A stretch of DNA of 64,000 nt from the NCBI GenBank assembly GCA_037974335.1, contig CM075733.1, positions 40,327,959 through 40,391,958 on the forward strand, given 5' to 3'. Below are positions 10,199 to 20,649 of the stretch, piece by piece. A program made the translations under genes and the position numbers. The number at the start of each line of letters is the position of its first letter. Position 1 is the first letter of the stretch. A model generated the notes under the pieces. It saw only the letters and a list, made by a program, of their open reading frames with translations. It made no database searches and had not been told where the DNA came from. This DNA comes from Prionace glauca (lineage: Eukaryota > Chordata > Chondrichthyes > Carcharhiniformes > Carcharhinidae).

Positions 10199-11706
10199 AC
10201 AAAGAACAAAGAACAACACAGCACGGGAAACAGGCCCTTCGGCCCAACGAGCCCGCGCCGCTGTCCCATGGTCAGTGACCTATTCATGACTCTAGTCTAT
10301 GCCTAATGTGTGAGGATCAGGGAGGTCCAATATACGGACAATTTGTTACCCAATCAATCAGCCTAAAAGCACATTTTTGGGATGTGGGAGGAAACCGGAG
10401 CACCCGGAGGAAACCCACGCAACCACGGGGAGAACGCGCAAACTCCCACGGACACAGGCCCAACTCCATGTGTCCGCACAGCAACAGAGATAGCCTCTGA
10501 GCTGCCATGATGCCCTCGAGATGGTAAGTGCCTGTGGATAAAAATTTCATTATTAAAGACTCTATATCCCTGAGGCTAAAACTGACCCCAAGCCTACAAT
10601 GCTTAGTAAGGCCTGCTATATCCCCCTATATGTAGACCGCTCATGTGGCTGTCCAAGTGACTCTTGAACAACCCTAGCGTGCCTGCTTCCACCACCTTAC
10701 TCGGCAGTGCATTCCACATCCCCACTACCCTTTGTGTGAAAAACTGCCCTCTAATAATAGTCTTATATCTAGCCCCCCTCACCCTAAGCCCGTGACCCCT
10801 CGTTCTATCCATTTCTAATAGCGGAAAAAGCTTATCACCATCTACTCTATCTGTCCCCTTCATAATCTTATAAACCTCTATTAGATCCCCCCTCAGCCGA
10901 CGTCTCTCAAGGGAAAACAGCCCAAGTGCGTTCAATCTTTCCTCGTAAGACAGCCCTTCCATACCAGGCAACATCCTGGTAAATCTCCTCTGCACTCTCT
11001 CCAGGATCTCTACATCCTTCCGGTAGTACGGCGACCAGAACTGGACGCAGTACTCCAGGTGAGGCCTAACCAACGTTCTATACAACTGCAACATCAGACT
11101 CCTACTCTTATATTCTATACCCCTTCCTATGAAGGCTAACATGCCATACGCTTTCCTCATCACATTCTGCACCTGCACCGACACCTTCAGGGACTTGTGT
11201 ACCTGCACCCCCAGGTCTCTCTGCGTATCTATACTCCGGATAGTTCTACCTTTTATCATATAACTCCCTTCCACATTATTCCGGCCAAAGTGCATCACCT
11301 CGCATTTCTCCGGATTAAATTCCATTTGCCATCTATCTGCCCAATCTACCAGCCTATCTATGTCCTGTTGCATTGCCAGGCACTGCTCCTCAGTACCCGC
11401 CAATCCAACCATCTTAGTGTCATCAGCAAATTTGCTGATCACACCACCTACCCCCTCTTCCAAGTCATTAATATATACTACAAATAGTAGAGGTCCTAGT
11501 ACCGAGCCCTGCGGCACCCCACGGGTGACAGACCTCCAATTGGAAAAGGAGCCCTCCACTACTACCCGCTGTCTCCTCCTCCCAAGCCAGTTCTTCACCC
11601 ATCTACATACCTGGCCTTGTATCCCATGAGCCTTCACCTTTTCTATCAGCCTACCGTGAGGGACCTTGTCAAACGCCTTACTGAAATCCATATAGACAAC
11701 ATCAAC
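10199..11706 (-). mobile_element. 5'-truncated CR1 of a second subfamily, inserted in reverse
   Basis: The minus-strand copy begins inside RT motif A at 11706 and ends at 10199 with repeated TTCTTTG. The host LINE sequence AAGT is present on both sides (10195-10198 and 11707-11710), and the sister copy at 16780-16800 shows the empty site, so the boundaries are firm. The 3' UTR (10199-10602) includes a segment closely matching the SINE body (about 10370-10460), discussed in the findings. Its RT differs clearly from that of the host copy (for example GLAGTEEQCLAMQQDIDRL), marking a separate young subfamily. Confidence 0.93.
10603..11705 (-). CDS. CR1 LINE ORF2, C-terminal part, open
   Basis: An uninterrupted frame of about 367 codons on the minus strand. 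It runs from VDVVYMDFSKAFDKV (RT motif A) through [13 protein letters not shown] (motif B), KFADDTKM (motif C with the catalytic FADD), then QMEFNPEKCEVMHFGR, the thumb and the C-terminus FTQRVVGMWNALPSKVVEAG, to the stop at 10603. It lacks the endonuclease and the first RT motifs, so it is a dead end, but the absence of stops shows recent insertion. Confidence 0.88.
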
Positions 11707-13130
11707 AAGTGATTGCAGAGCCCCTGGCGATGATCTTTGCGTCGTCAATGGAGACGGGAGAGGTTCCGGAAGATTGGAGGATTGCGGATGTAGTCCCTAT
11801 TTTCAAGAAAGGGAAAAGAGATAGCCCGGGAAATTACCGCCCGGTGAGTCTGACCTCAGTGGTTGGTAAGCTGATGGAGAGGCTTCTGAGGGACAAGATT
11901 TACGAGCATTTGGAGAGGTTTGACATGATCAGGAATAGTCAGCATGGATTTGTCAAGGGCAGGTCCTGCCTTACGAGCCTAGTTGAGTTCTTCGATAATG
12001 TGACTGAACACATTGACGAAGGAAGTACCGTGGACGTAGTGTACATGGACTTCAGCAAGGCGTTTGATAAGGTCCCCCATGCAAGACTTCTTGAGAAGGT
12101 GAGAGGGCATGGGATCCAAGGGCCTTTGGCCTTGTGGATCCAGAACGGGCTTGCCTGCAGAAAGGAGAGAGTGGTTGTGGATGGGGCTTTTTCGGAATGG
12201 AGGTCAGTCACCAGTGGGGTGCCCCAGGGATCTGTTCTGGGACCCTTGCTGTTTGTCATTTTCATAAATGACCTGGATGAGGAAGTGGAGGGATGGGTTA
12301 GCAAGTTCGCTGATGACACGAAGGTCGGTGGTGTTGTGGATGGTCTGGAAGGATGTCAAAAGTTGCAGCAGGACATAGATAGGATGCAGGAATGGGCGGA
12401 GAAGTGGCAGATGGACTTCAACGCGGATAAATGTGGAGTCGTCCATTTCGGCAGAACCAACGGGATGAACGAGTACACTATCAAGGGCAGGAGTCTTAGT
12501 AGCGTTGAAGAGCAGAAGGATCTCGGGGTCCGGGTCCACAGGACTCTTAAATCGGCCTCGCAGGTGGAGGAGGTGGTCAAGAAGGCGTATGGTGTACTGG
12601 CCTTCATTAATCAAGGCCTTCATTAATTGAGTTTAGGAGTCGGGAGGTAATGCTGCAACTTTACAGGACCCTTGTCAGGCCTCATTTGGAGTACTGTGCG
12701 CAGTTCTGGTCGCCTCACTATAGGAAAGACGTAGAAGCTATTGAAAGGGTGCAGAGGAGATTTACAAGGATGTTGCCTGGACTGGGAGGCATGCCTTATG
12801 AAGATAGGTTGAGGGAGCTGGGACTCTTTTCCCTGGAGAGGCGAAGGTTGAGAGGCGACTTGATAGAAGTTTAAAAAATGTTGAGAGGAATAGATAGGGT
12901 GGACTCTCAGAGGCTATTTCCCCGGGTTGAAGTGGTCGCTACGAGAGGACACAGATTTAAGGTGCGGGGAGGGAAGTACAGAGGTGATGTTAGGGGTAAG
13001 TTTTTCACTCAGAGGGTGGTGAGTGAATGGAATCGGCTGCCGTCATCGGTGGTGGAGGCAAACTCGCTGGGGTCTTTTAAAAGACTTCTGGATGAGTATA
13101 TGGGGTTTAATGGGATTGGGGGTTATAGAT
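11707..13130 (+). pseudogene. CR1 LINE ORF2, 3' part after the insertion, broken
   Basis: It continues ORF2 of the 7370 copy: [77 protein letters not shown], then the C-terminal region ending LLDEYMGFNGIGGYR. A small duplication at about 12600-12626 shifts the frame, and there is a stop at about 12872, relative to the intact sister copy at 16292-18205. Confidence 0.9.
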
Positions 13131-13215
13131 AGGTCTATAGATTGGTGGGGTTGATGTGATCGGCGCAACTCGAGGGCCGAAGGGCCTGTTTGTGCTGTAA
13201 TGTTCTATGTTCTAT
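13131..13215 (+). repeat. CR1 3' UTR and terminal TTCTATG repeat
   Basis: Short 3' UTR containing GGGCCGAAGGGCCTGTTTGT, then TAATGTTCTATGTTCTATG. It is identical in layout to 18206-18290 and resembles the V-SINE 3' tail. Confidence 0.8.
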
Positions 13216-13440
13216 GTAACTCTCCAGCCGCTTGTGCCAGGAAGGGCAGAGAATTTAGCGCTCAGCTAAATCTTTGCCACTGCAGAGTAACCGGATACTG
13301 CCAACTGCAGGCGAGGTGGGAGAATCCCGCACCAGGTTTTTCATGCATTCCAAACTTTGTTAATATGTTTATGGATTCGATTGAGTAAATGCGTGAGATG
13401 ATGGATTGATGGGTGCAAAAATGACGAAGATTTAGTATTG
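13216..13440. other. Unassigned
   Basis: No recognised feature. It includes a GGTGGGAGAATCCCGC stretch typical of MITE remnants in this window. Confidence 0.35.
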
Positions 13441-13665
13441 GAATGATTGAGTGTACTGAAGGTTAACAAGTCTCCATGACTGGATGGGATGTATCGAGGA
13501 TATCGAGAGTGGAAATCGCAGAGGCACTGGCTATAATTTTGCAGTCTTCCTTAGACTAGGTGGTGCCAGAGGACTGGAGAATTGCAAATGTAACAACCTT
13601 TTTTAATAAAAAGTGTGAGGATAAACCCAGCAATTACTGAGAGTTTAATTTCAGAGGTAAAAAAA
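13441..13665 (+). mobile_element. CR1-like reverse transcriptase fragment
   Basis: Degenerate reading of the stretch after KSPGPDG in CR1: AACAAGTCTCCATGACTGGA, ATCGCAGAGGCACTGGC, GTGCCAGAGGACTGGAGAAT (PEDWRIAN), TTTTTTAATAAAAAG. Old copy with frame breaks. Confidence 0.6.
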
Positions 13666-14340
13666 CACCTAGAACCACTGGGCAAAATCTTCCTGCAGCA
13701 GTGAGGTTGTTGCTGGGATGGAGGGAGGTGAGTGGGTGAACAGGAAGTGAGTGACGCTTTCACTGGGGGTGAGGGGTGGAGGGGATGGTTGTCCACGTGC
13801 AGCTCACAAATGAGCTATGTATGGGCAAAGAGCACGGTGAATCATATGAGTGGGCAGGAAGTTGACACCTCCCCACGGGGCAGGATATTTAAGGGTACCT
13901 GGGCAGGCATTCATTCCCGGCAAGCCAGGAGCATCATTCTTGCTGGCTGAGGAGCTTTTGGGAACTGTAATGCTACCGCACGCCCTCCATCAGGCACCAG
14001 GCACCAAGCACCCTACAAGATGTAGTCACAGGTCTTGTGTCTGTGGATCATGATCACCTGCTGTGATGGAGTACTGGTAACAAGTGGCTCCACACTTCAG
14101 TTCAGGTTCTCCTCCTGGCCACCTGGGAAAAGCGGGAGATCCTGTTTCCCATGGAAGGCAGCAAGAGGCCCACCCATCAGATCAAAATGGTCTGGAAAGA
14201 ATGCAGATCAGTGCCAGTGGGGCCCACAGTAGATCCTGAGGCTGGTGCAAGAAGGGGTGGGGGGCAAACAATCTGCTGCACTCCACAAGGATATGTGGCA
14301 CCAGCTAGCCACTGCAAACTGACACTCATAGGGACATTAC
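13666..14340. other. No gene or element recognised
   Basis: G-rich unique-looking sequence with several short open frames. None carries a known motif. Confidence 0.45.
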
Positions 14341-14650
14341 AATCATAGAATCATAGGATTCCTACAGTGCAGAAGGGGCCATTCAGCCCATTGACTCCTT
14401 GACAGAGTATCTTATTCAGGCACTCTCCCCTGCCCTATCACATTTACCATGGCTAATTCATCTAACCTACATATTTTAGAACACTAAAGGGCAAATTAGC
14501 ATGGTCAATCCACCTAACCTCCACATCTTTGGTCTGTGGGAGGAAACCAGAGCACCTGGAGAATGACACAGGGAGAATGTGCAAACTGCACACAGACAGT
14601 GACCCGAGGCTGGAATTGAACCCGAGTCCCTGGTGTTGTGAGGCAGCATA
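14341..14650 (-). mobile_element. V-type SINE
   Basis: Reversed copy: the tail CATAGAATCATAGGATTCC lies at the left. The body follows (GACCATTC-like pairing region, CTGTGGGAGGAAACCAGAGC), then the degraded tRNA head at the right (GTGAGGCAGCA). Confidence 0.85.
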
Positions 14651-16290
14651 AGTGCACGAATGCAGAGGGATGTCAAATAGGAGATTGGCTTGCAGGGCTC
14701 AGTCACACATAGAAAGCATGGGCTGAATGTGTGGGAACAACTTCATGCTGTGAATGTTGTGCCAGTTGCAGCACAGTGTGGGAGGCAAACACTTACTGAG
14801 GAGGGCTCAGGAGCTGTCCATGGGCATTATGCTCATAAAGTGGTTATACAGCCATTGGGGCAACACCGAATCATTTTGTTTATCTGCAGGAAGAAACTGC
14901 TACAATCACTGGGTGTGCAATGTGACTGGTCAAGAACCATCCAATATAAGAATCTTGACCCCTTTTTGCAGAGGAGGCCGGGGGATTTGCTGGGGACTGT
15001 ATGTGTGCTGTTGGAGAGACTAGGGCCTCTCAGTAATCTAGCAAGGATGTCTCTGTCTGATGTTGACAAATGGATATACAGGATTGACACCTGAATCAAT
15101 GTTGAGAATAGGGATAGTCCATAACTATCAGCTAATTATGTGTGTTCCCCATTGCACATTCTTAAATCAAGTAGAAGATGAAGAAAAGGTAACAGCTTTT
15201 TTCCACTTCAGCCTGCAGTTTCCTCGGCACTAATGATGAGGCTGATGACCCAGCACCTTCAGACGATGCACGGCATTCCCCTGCACTCTCCTCCAGTGTA
15301 GAAACATACACCTCAATGGGTGCACATTCTAGATTAGGCTCGGGGTCACAAGCTGGTGAGCACATCATTGATACATGCCCACAGCTGACAAAGGGTCTAA
15401 CAACCAAATTCTCTGTCATGGAGAACTGCTGGAGACCAGGCCTATGCTGAGCCCCATGCAGAGGACGAGCTTCTGGACTTGGCCACACATACTGGAGATG
15501 CAGAGATAGACAGGGGAGCATCGGGCAGAGGCCTTGTGCAGAGTGAGAGGAGCCAGTCCAAGGTCTGACTGCTGTCATCGTCCTGGCATGTGTGTGCTTG
15601 GCTGCCTCAGTGAAAAGGGTGGTGACTGCCTGGGAGAGCCAGTTCCAACAGAACATGCAGTGACTGCAGGATATGTGTTGGGACCTTCACTCCATTGCTC
15701 TGGCCGTGAGTGCAGGACAACAATGGCTGGGTGAGGGGTGGGGTAGTTGGTGGTGAGTGGGTGAGGCAAAGACATCCGACATACTGTTCCTCAGTGAGGT
15801 TAAAGAACCTGAGTGGATAAGGCATCCTGCTGGGAGTTCTTCTCCTTCTACCTCTCCTCCTTCTATGGGGAGCTTGTCGTCCTGTGAGCCGTTTCTGCTC
15901 ATTCTCCCTGATACAGGCCCAGGGAAATGGTGACTGCAGCGCTCATGACAGGGAACAAGTGGCCTGACCAGAGCCCAGGTTACAACCAAAACCTTCACCA
16001 TATGCAGGAACACTCCCTGTCAATTAGAAGATGGAAGAATTATAGCAGTTCAACAAATTCAGATAGAGCTTGTCAAATCTGCTACTAACCCACAAGTTGT
16101 TGATGATCCCTGTAAATAGCCCTGGTGCAATCTCCTCCCTCCTGAACATGCCCAATGCATGTTCAGTTTGAGCAATGAGTGTGAAAATGACAGTGTTTTG
16201 TGACGAATCAGTGTCACATATTGGTTGATGTCCCAGTCTGTTGGCTGTGTATATTTCTGGTGCATGCTGCTAACCCACACTCACACTCAC
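14651..16290. other. No gene or element recognised
   Basis: 1.6 kb with moderate GC and several overlapping open frames (up to 164 codons on the minus strand at 15162-15656). None of them shows a domain, splice context or family motif. Just before 16291 is a run of CACACTCACACTCAC. Confidence 0.45.
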
Positions 16291-18290
16291 TCCGTGGTGC
16301 ACGAAGGCTGTGTTGAACCTAGTCAGGAGGAAAAGGAAGGTATACAAAAGGTTCAGGGAACTAGGAGAGGTTAAGGATCTTGAAGAATATATGGACTGTA
16401 GAAAGGAGGTTAAAAGGGAAATTAGGAGAGCCAGAAGGGGTCATGAGAAGACCTTGGCGGGTAAGATTAAAGAAAATCCCAAGGCCTTCTATAAGTATGT
16501 GAAAGGTAAAAGGGTGAGAAGGGAAAGGATAGGACCTATAAAAGATGAAGGGGGAAAGGTCTGTGTAGAACCAGAAGAAATGGCGGAGGTGCTTAATGAG
16601 TACTTTGCATCAGTATTCACAGTGGAAGCTGATTTGGGAGATCTTGCTATGGACTTGCAGCAGGTGGAAAAGATTGAGTACGTGGACATTAAAGAGGAGG
16701 ATGTGTTAGAACTCTTGAATTCTATCAAGGTAGATAAGTCGCCGGGACCAGATGGGATGTACCCCAGGATACTGTGGGAGGCCAGGGAAGTGATTGCAGA
16801 GCCCTTGGCGATGATCTTTGCGTCGTCAATGGAGACGGGAGAGGTTCCGGAAGATTGGAGGATTGCAGATGTAGTCCCTATTTTCAAGAAAGGGAACAGA
16901 GATAGCCCGGGAAATTACCGCCCGGTGAGTCTGACCTCAGTGGTTGGTAAGCTGATGGAGAGGCTTCTGAGGGACAAGATTTACGACCATTTGGAGAGGT
17001 TTGACATGATCAGGAATAGTCAGCATGGATTTGTCAAGGGCAGGTCGTGCCTTACGAGCCTAGTTGAGTTCTTCGATAATGTGACTGAACACATTGACGA
17101 AGGAAGTGCCGTGGACGTAGTGTACATGGACTTCAGCAAGGCTTTTGATAAGGTCCCCCATGCAAGACTTCTTGAGAAGGTGAGAGGGCATGGGATCCAA
17201 GGGCCTTTGGCCTTGTGGATCCAGAACTGGCTTGCCTGCAGAAGGCAGAGAGTGGTTGTGGATGGGTCTTTATCGGAATGGAGGTCAGTCACCAGTGGGG
17301 TGCCCCAGGGATCTGTTCTGGGACCCTTGTTGTTTGTCATTTTCATAAATGACCTGGATGAGGAAGTGGAGGGATGGGTTAGCAAATTCGCTGATGACAC
17401 GAAGGTCGGCGGTGTTGTGGATGGTCTGGAAGGATGTCAAAAGTTGCAGCAGGACATAGATAGGATGCAGGAATGGGCGGAGAAGTGGCAGATGGACTTC
17501 AACGCGGATAAATGTGTAGTAGTCCATTTCGGCAGAACCAACGGGATGAACGAGTACACTATTAAGGGCAGGGGTCTTAGTAGCGTTGAAGAGCAGAAGG
17601 ATCTCGGGGTCCGGGTTCACAGGACTCTTAAATCGGCCTCGCAGGTGGAGGAGGTGATCAAGAAGGTGTATGGTGTACTGGCCTTCATTAATCGAGGGAT
17701 TGAGTTTAGGAGTCGGGAGGTAATGCTGCAACTTTACAGGACCCTCGTCAGGCCTCATTTGGAGTACTGTGCGCAGTTCTGGTCGCCTCACTATAGGAAA
17801 GACGTAGAAGCTATTGAAAGGGTGCAGAGGAGATTTACAAGGATGTTGCCTGGACTGGGAGGCATGCCTTATGAAGATAGGTTGAGGGAGCTGGGACTCT
17901 TTTCCCTGGAGAGGCGAAGGTTGAGAGGCGACCTGATAGAAGTTTATAAAATGTTGAGAGGAATAGATAGGGTGGACTCTCAGAGGCTATTTCCCCGGGT
18001 TGAAATGGTCGCTACGAGAGGACACAGATTTAAGGTGCGGGGAGGGAAGTACAGAGGTGATGTTAGGGGTAAGTTTTTCACTCAGAGGGTAGTGAGTGAT
18101 TGGAATCGGCTGCCGTCGTCGGTGGTGGAGGCGAACTCGCTGGGGTCTTTTAAAAGACTTCTGGATGAGTATATGGGGTTTAATGGGATTGGGGGTTATA
18201 GATAGGTCTATAGATTGGTGGGGTTGATGCGATCGGTGCAACTCGAGGGCCGAAGGGCCTGTTTGTGCTGTAATGTTCTATGTTCTATGT
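16291..18290 (+). mobile_element. 5'-truncated young CR1 LINE
   Basis: It starts abruptly at the point matching 9699 of the 7370 copy and runs to the TTCTATG terminal repeat. By eye it differs from that copy at only scattered positions. 5' truncation is typical of incomplete target-primed reverse transcription. It provides the empty-site sequence for the insertion at 10199. Confidence 0.92.
16292..18205 (+). CDS. CR1 LINE ORF2 C-terminal two-thirds, intact frame
   Basis: Open without a stop from the truncation point (PWCTKAVLNLVRRKRKVY) to TAG at 18203-18205, about 637 codons. It covers the linker, the full RT ([67 protein letters not shown]) and the C-terminal domain. The endonuclease and ORF1 are absent, and there is no native ATG, so it cannot move by itself. 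The open frame indicates recent arrival. Confidence 0.9.
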   Translation, partial: PWCTKAVLNLVRRKRKVYKRFRELGEVKDLEEYMDCRKEVKREIRRARRGHEKTLAGKIKENPKAFYKYVKGKRVRRERIGPIKDEGGKVCVEPEEMAEVLNEYFASVFTVEADLGDLAMDLQQVEKIEYVDIKEEDVLELLNSIKVDKSPGPDGMYPRILWEAREVIAEPLAMIFASSMETGEVPEDWRIADVVPIFKKGNRDSPGNYRPVSLTSVVGKLMERLLRDKIYDHLERFDMIRNSQHGFVKGRSCLTSLVEFFDNVTEHIDEGSAVDVVYMDFSKAFDKVPHARLLEKVRGHGIQGPLALWIQNWLACRRQRVVVDGSLSEWRSVTSGVPQGSVLGPLLFVIFINDLDEEVEGWVSKFADDTKVGGVVDGLEGCQKLQQDIDRMQEWAEKWQMDFNADKCVVVHFGRTNGMNEYTIKGRGLSSVEEQKDLGVRVHRTLKSASQVEEVIKKVYGVLAFINRGIEFRSREVMLQLYRTLVRPHLEYCAQFWSPHYRKDVEAIERVQRRFTRMLPGLGGMPYEDRLRELGLFSLERRRLRGDLIEVYKMLRGIDRVDSQRLFPRVEMVATRGHRFKVRGGKYRGDVRGKFFTQRVVSDWNRLPSSVVEANSLGSFKRLLDEYMGFNGIGGYR

Positions 18291-19639
18291 TCACACTAAA
18301 ACATCATCCAGCACAGTCATGCCAATGGTACAGATGCTACAGGTACAATTTTCACATTGGGAAATGGGAAACAATGTTGAAGTGGAAATTTTCCTGCTTC
18401 TTGACTATGATAGAGAGACTCAACAAAATTTGTTCTGACCAAATAACCAGTCTTTATTTACGAAAGACTACACGCCGTATTGGCAAAAACTTGAGTTTGG
18501 AGAGCAGTCGTTATGACTTGCTAATTTCTTCTCAAGTCTGCACTTACATAAAGAATCAGATCAGTATTTATACATAATCTTTATCAATTTGCGTGACCAG
18601 AACTTATTCAGGAATTCGATCAGTCATAGTATCACAAGCAATGTCATAAATCATGGTACAACCTGCTGACCTCCTAGAACTCTCTGTCTCATCATTCATA
18701 CCTTTATCTTGTCCTTTGACAGAACAGAAGAAGGTTGGTGACTCCTTCATCCCTGACCTTATCTTGTCTTACTCATGCAGCCCTAGGTTATGCGGAGTCA
18801 GCCTTATCAGGTCTTGACCTTCTCTGGTCTTATTCATGTCTTAGGTTATGCGGAGTCAGTTTTCCTTATTTTGTACCACATAGTTGACCAATTTTCCCAT
18901 CATGCCATTACTTCATTCATACAACTTCATAACAAGAGTCAGGACTGTTTCTGAAAAAACAGTCAATGTCCTGGGGTTTTCGCCAGGCACTTCCTTCATA
19001 GGCATGGAGACAAGTTACCTGTCCAATTAAGGGTGGCAAGTGGGTTTTCAAAGAGCCCAGGTGGTCCTCCAACTTCAGAGGAGCTGTCAGCTGCAGCAGA
19101 GGGTAAGGAACTGAAAGAATGCTTCAACAAGAACGGTCCTATCTTTCATCAACTTTTTAATAAATTCAAGTAAAGAACAGAAGGAGCAGACAGATCACCA
19201 CAATTGGGTAAATCACTTTACGGGGCAGCCTCTGGATGTATCCATTCCCATGCAGACAGGACAGGTTTATAGACTTTCTGGAACACTGACACTCTAGCCT
19301 GCTGCTGGGAATGCACCCCCAAGCAGTTAAACTGGCCCCTGTTGCGCTGAGAAATGACTGAAAAATCACAGTTGGACTCCTATAATTGCTTTTACCAAGG
19401 CTCTTGATGGGTCTCATGTCCTCATGGCAGACCTGCCGGGACCCAAGCCTGCTTCTCCTAAAATGGCCGGTGCAGGGATTGGGAAACAAACATGCCGGCT
19501 AATGACTGGCCTGCTCATCCCTCTACCTGACTTCAGCAGGGTGGGAGAATTCAGCCCCACTCTGCAGCCAAAATGGCACATGTAGCTCTGAAAATACAGG
19601 CATGGGAACGAGCCAATGCTTGATTAGTAAAACCAAGTA
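18291..19639. other. No gene recognised; small internal duplication
   Basis: Mostly unique AT-rich sequence. An 18-bp block, TAGGTTATGCGGAGTCAG, occurs at 18784-18801 and again at 18842-18859. No terminal repeats were found that would define an element. Confidence 0.4.
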
Positions 19640-19870
19640 TACAGTATATATATTTTTAAAAAGTCTTCATAACTTCTCCCAGCTCATTCAAAGATTTGTG
19701 CACATATATCCTTGAAATTTCTCTTGTTCCTGCACCCTATTTAAAACTGCACTATTTATTTGATACTGACTCTTAATCCTCCTATGAAAATACATCACTT
19801 GGCACTTCTCTGTGTTCTATTTCGTCAGCCACATGTCTGAACGTTTTAGCAGTTCTACTTGTTTGAAGAA
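19640..19870 (-). mobile_element. CR1-like LINE fragment
   Basis: Antisense reading gives a degraded form of the ORF2 region after the FADD motif. Plus-strand landmarks are AAAATACATCACTTGGCACT and GTCAGCCACATGTCTG, which occur in the same order in shark CR1 copies. Probably part of the same copy as 20650-21010. Confidence 0.5.
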
Positions 19871-20010
19871 TGCATGATTTTCCCTTGTTCACTATAGGAA
19901 TGATAAGACATCTTAGGAAAAGAATGATCAGGAATTCGGAATGTTTTGTTGGGGTGAATGATGGGTCTTATGAAAAGGAGACATCCAAAGGTTAGGAAAT
20001 TGTGAAATGA

Positions 20011-20350
20011 GGGGAGGCAATGGCCTGGTGGTATTATCGCTAAACTGTTAATCCAGAAACACAGCTAATGTTGTAGAGATTCGGTTTCGAATCCCATCAC
20101 GGCAGATGGTGAAAATTGAATTCAATTAAAAAAATCTGGAATTAAGAATCTACTGATGGCCACAAAACCATTGTTGGAAAAACCCATCTGGTTCACTAAT
20201 GTTCTTTCGGGAAGGAAATCTGTAATCCTTACCTGGTCTGGCCTACATGTGACTCCAGAGCCACAGCAATGTGGTTGACTCTAAGCTGGGGATGGGCAAT
20301 AAGTGCTGGCCAGCCAGAAATGCCCATGTCTCACAAATGAGTAAAAAAAA
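20011..20350 (+). mobile_element. HE1-type tRNA-derived SINE
   Basis: tRNA-like head GGCAATGGCCTGGTGGTATT with B box GGTTTCGAATCCC. The body includes AACCCATCTGGTTCACTAAT and GACTCCAGAGCCACAGCAAT. The tail GGGATGGGCAATAAGTGC ends in an A run. I take this as the HE1 family of higher elasmobranchs. The tail matches the LINE family seen at 46870-47700. Confidence 0.75.
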
Positions 20351-20379
20351 ATTCTCTGGAAAAGAATGGAGTGGAAGAG

Positions 20380-20610
20380 AATACAAGAGCAATGAAGATA
20401 TTCTCAAGATCATGGAGAAGCAAGGATAGTTGGCGAATATCATCAAGAAAAGGCAACAAGACTTGACTGGTCATATTCCAAGGCAAGGAAAGCTGCCAAA
20501 GCAGGTGATTGAAAGAAGATTACAGGGATATAAACCAAGACGGAGAAAGAGATTGACAAAGTTTCAAGTTGAAAATGGGAGGTATTGAGAGCAATTGAAG
20601 AGGAACGTAC
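20380..20610 (+). mobile_element. Possible old LINE ORF2 C-terminal remnant (RTE-like)
   Basis: One frame reads LTGHIPRQGKLPKQVIERRL followed by a KPRRRKRLTK stretch. This resembles the GHxxRxxxxxLPKxxxxGxxxGxRxxGRP block at the end of RTE-type LINE proteins. Short and unsupported by a 3' end. Confidence 0.35.
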
Positions 20611-20649
20611 AAGACTGTGCAATATGGAGATAACCTGTCCTTAGGCAAA

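Larger units (their letters stand above)
7370..13215 (+). mobile_element. Near full-length CR1 LINE with nested reverse insertion
   Basis: It has a 5' UTR (about 7370-7715), ORF1 (7716-8636), ORF2 (from 8727, interrupted at 10199) and a short 3' UTR ending in repeated TTCTATG. A 3' repeat of this type, the zinc-finger/esterase ORF1 and the RT sequence all mark the CR1 clade. The copy is very close to the one at 16291-18290 by eye, so it is recent. It is not functional. ORF2 is broken by a 1.5-kb insertion, by an 8-nt net gain in a local duplication (CCTTCATTAATCAAGG then CCTTCATTAATTG near 12600-12626), and by a TAT-to-TAA change near 12872. Confidence 0.92.

Noticed and set aside
11939-12623. 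Open frames on the minus strand opposite CR1 ORF2 (also at 17020-17791, 9326-9889 and 16489-16887)
   Set aside because: Shadows of the LINE coding strand. They recur at the same offset in both copies and have no domain.
15162-15656. 164-codon minus-strand open frame
   Set aside because: No signal peptide, domain, conserved motif or splice context. Serine/proline/histidine-rich composition looks random.
18291-19640. Suspected long terminal repeat or promoter-like region after the second CR1
   Set aside because: Only one copy in the window, and no paired repeats or flanking duplication.
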